From assembly GCA_045540635.1 (NCBI GenBank), contig JAZQHO010000028.1:1-6405 (forward strand): DNA of 6,405 bases. Reading direction: 5' to 3'. The position numbers were made by a program, and so were the translations under genes. This DNA is from Limiplasma sp045540635 (GTDB lineage: Bacteria; Bacillota; Clostridia; Christensenellales; Aristaeellaceae). Of this stretch, positions 6,235 through 6,405 are shown piece by piece. How positions within the stretch are numbered: position 1 is the stretch's first letter; every line of letters starts with the position of its first letter. The notes beneath the pieces are model-generated. The model worked only from the letters and a program-made list of their open reading frames with translations, was not told where the DNA came from and made no database searches.

Positions 6235-6405
6235 ATGAAGACCTACAAAGCCGCTGAGCTCCGCGCCATGTTCCAGCAGTTCTTCAAGGATCATGGTCAT
6301 GCGGTCATCTCCAGCGCCAGCCTGATCCCCGAAAACGACCCCACCGTGCTGTTCACCACCGCCGGTATGCATCCTCTGGTACCCTACCTGATGGGCCAGA
6401 AGCAC
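6235..6405 (+). CDS. alaS: Alanine--tRNA ligase, N-terminal fragment (cut by window edge)
   Basis: The first 57 codons of a class II aminoacyl-tRNA synthetase that charges tRNA-Ala in the cytosol. Residues 7-20 (AELRAMFQQFFKDH) form the usual N-terminal helix. GHAVISSASLIPENDPTVLFTTAGM (21-45, hyphenless span) covers class II motif 1 and the start of the catalytic core, matching the AlaRS pattern GH-x-V-x-SSSL-x-P-x-NDPTLLFTNAGM. The start ATG is preceded by AAAGGAGAG with 8 bases between. The segment after motif 1 reads TTAGMHPLVPYLMGQKH, not the TNAGMNQFK form of E. coli-type enzymes. I associate this with a divergent AlaRS lineage found in some Clostridia and other bacteria, from memory. 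The frame stays open to the edge; nothing suggests a pseudogene. Confidence 0.95.
   Translation, partial: MKTYKAAELRAMFQQFFKDHGHAVISSASLIPENDPTVLFTTAGMHPLVPYLMGQKH

Noticed and set aside
6148..6405. Minus-strand frame opposite alaS
   Set aside because: Antisense of an unmistakable AlaRS N-terminus.

Overview
The window is ordinary bacterial chromosome, GC-rich (roughly 60% by eye), with tightly packed genes, strong AGGAGG-type ribosome binding sites and consensus sigma-A-type promoters. This points to a GC-rich Bacillota. The gene families and the AlaRS N-terminus resemble the Faecalibacterium/Ruminococcaceae (Oscillospiraceae) group, but that placement is an inference from family knowledge, not a database match.

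Left and centre (1-4861, minus strand): one operon read right to left from a clear promoter at 4833-4861. In transcription order it encodes (1) a 595-residue polytopic membrane protein of GT-C/DUF6020-like appearance; (2) a 326-residue family-2 glycosyltransferase with two C-terminal membrane spans, of the dolichol-/undecaprenyl-phosphate sugar synthase type; (3) a 352-residue DUF354 protein with a probable GT-B-like fold; and (4) a second polytopic membrane protein that runs off the left edge. Each of the three junctions overlaps (two ATGA, one TGATG), so translation is probably coupled and the products needed together. The likely theme is synthesis or decoration of a cell-surface glycan. A cytoplasmic-face GT2 would load a sugar on a lipid phosphate, multi-spanning proteins would use that donor on the outer face, and DUF354 would act as a soluble cytosolic partner. 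That division of labour is inferred.

Divergent spacer (4799-5047): 249 bases with back-to-back promoters for the operon and for the next gene on the plus strand.

Right side (plus strand): a 326-residue secreted protein with a DUF3298/RsiV-like region and an unexplained cysteine-containing C-terminal extension, closed by a strong intrinsic terminator. Then a separate, perfectly consensus promoter drives alaS, of which only the first 57 codons are present. No T-box leader is seen ahead of alaS.

No RNA gene, mobile element, CRISPR array or long repeat was seen. The most interesting part is the coupled four-gene glycan operon, including the left-edge membrane gene that has no stop inside the window and is easily overlooked.
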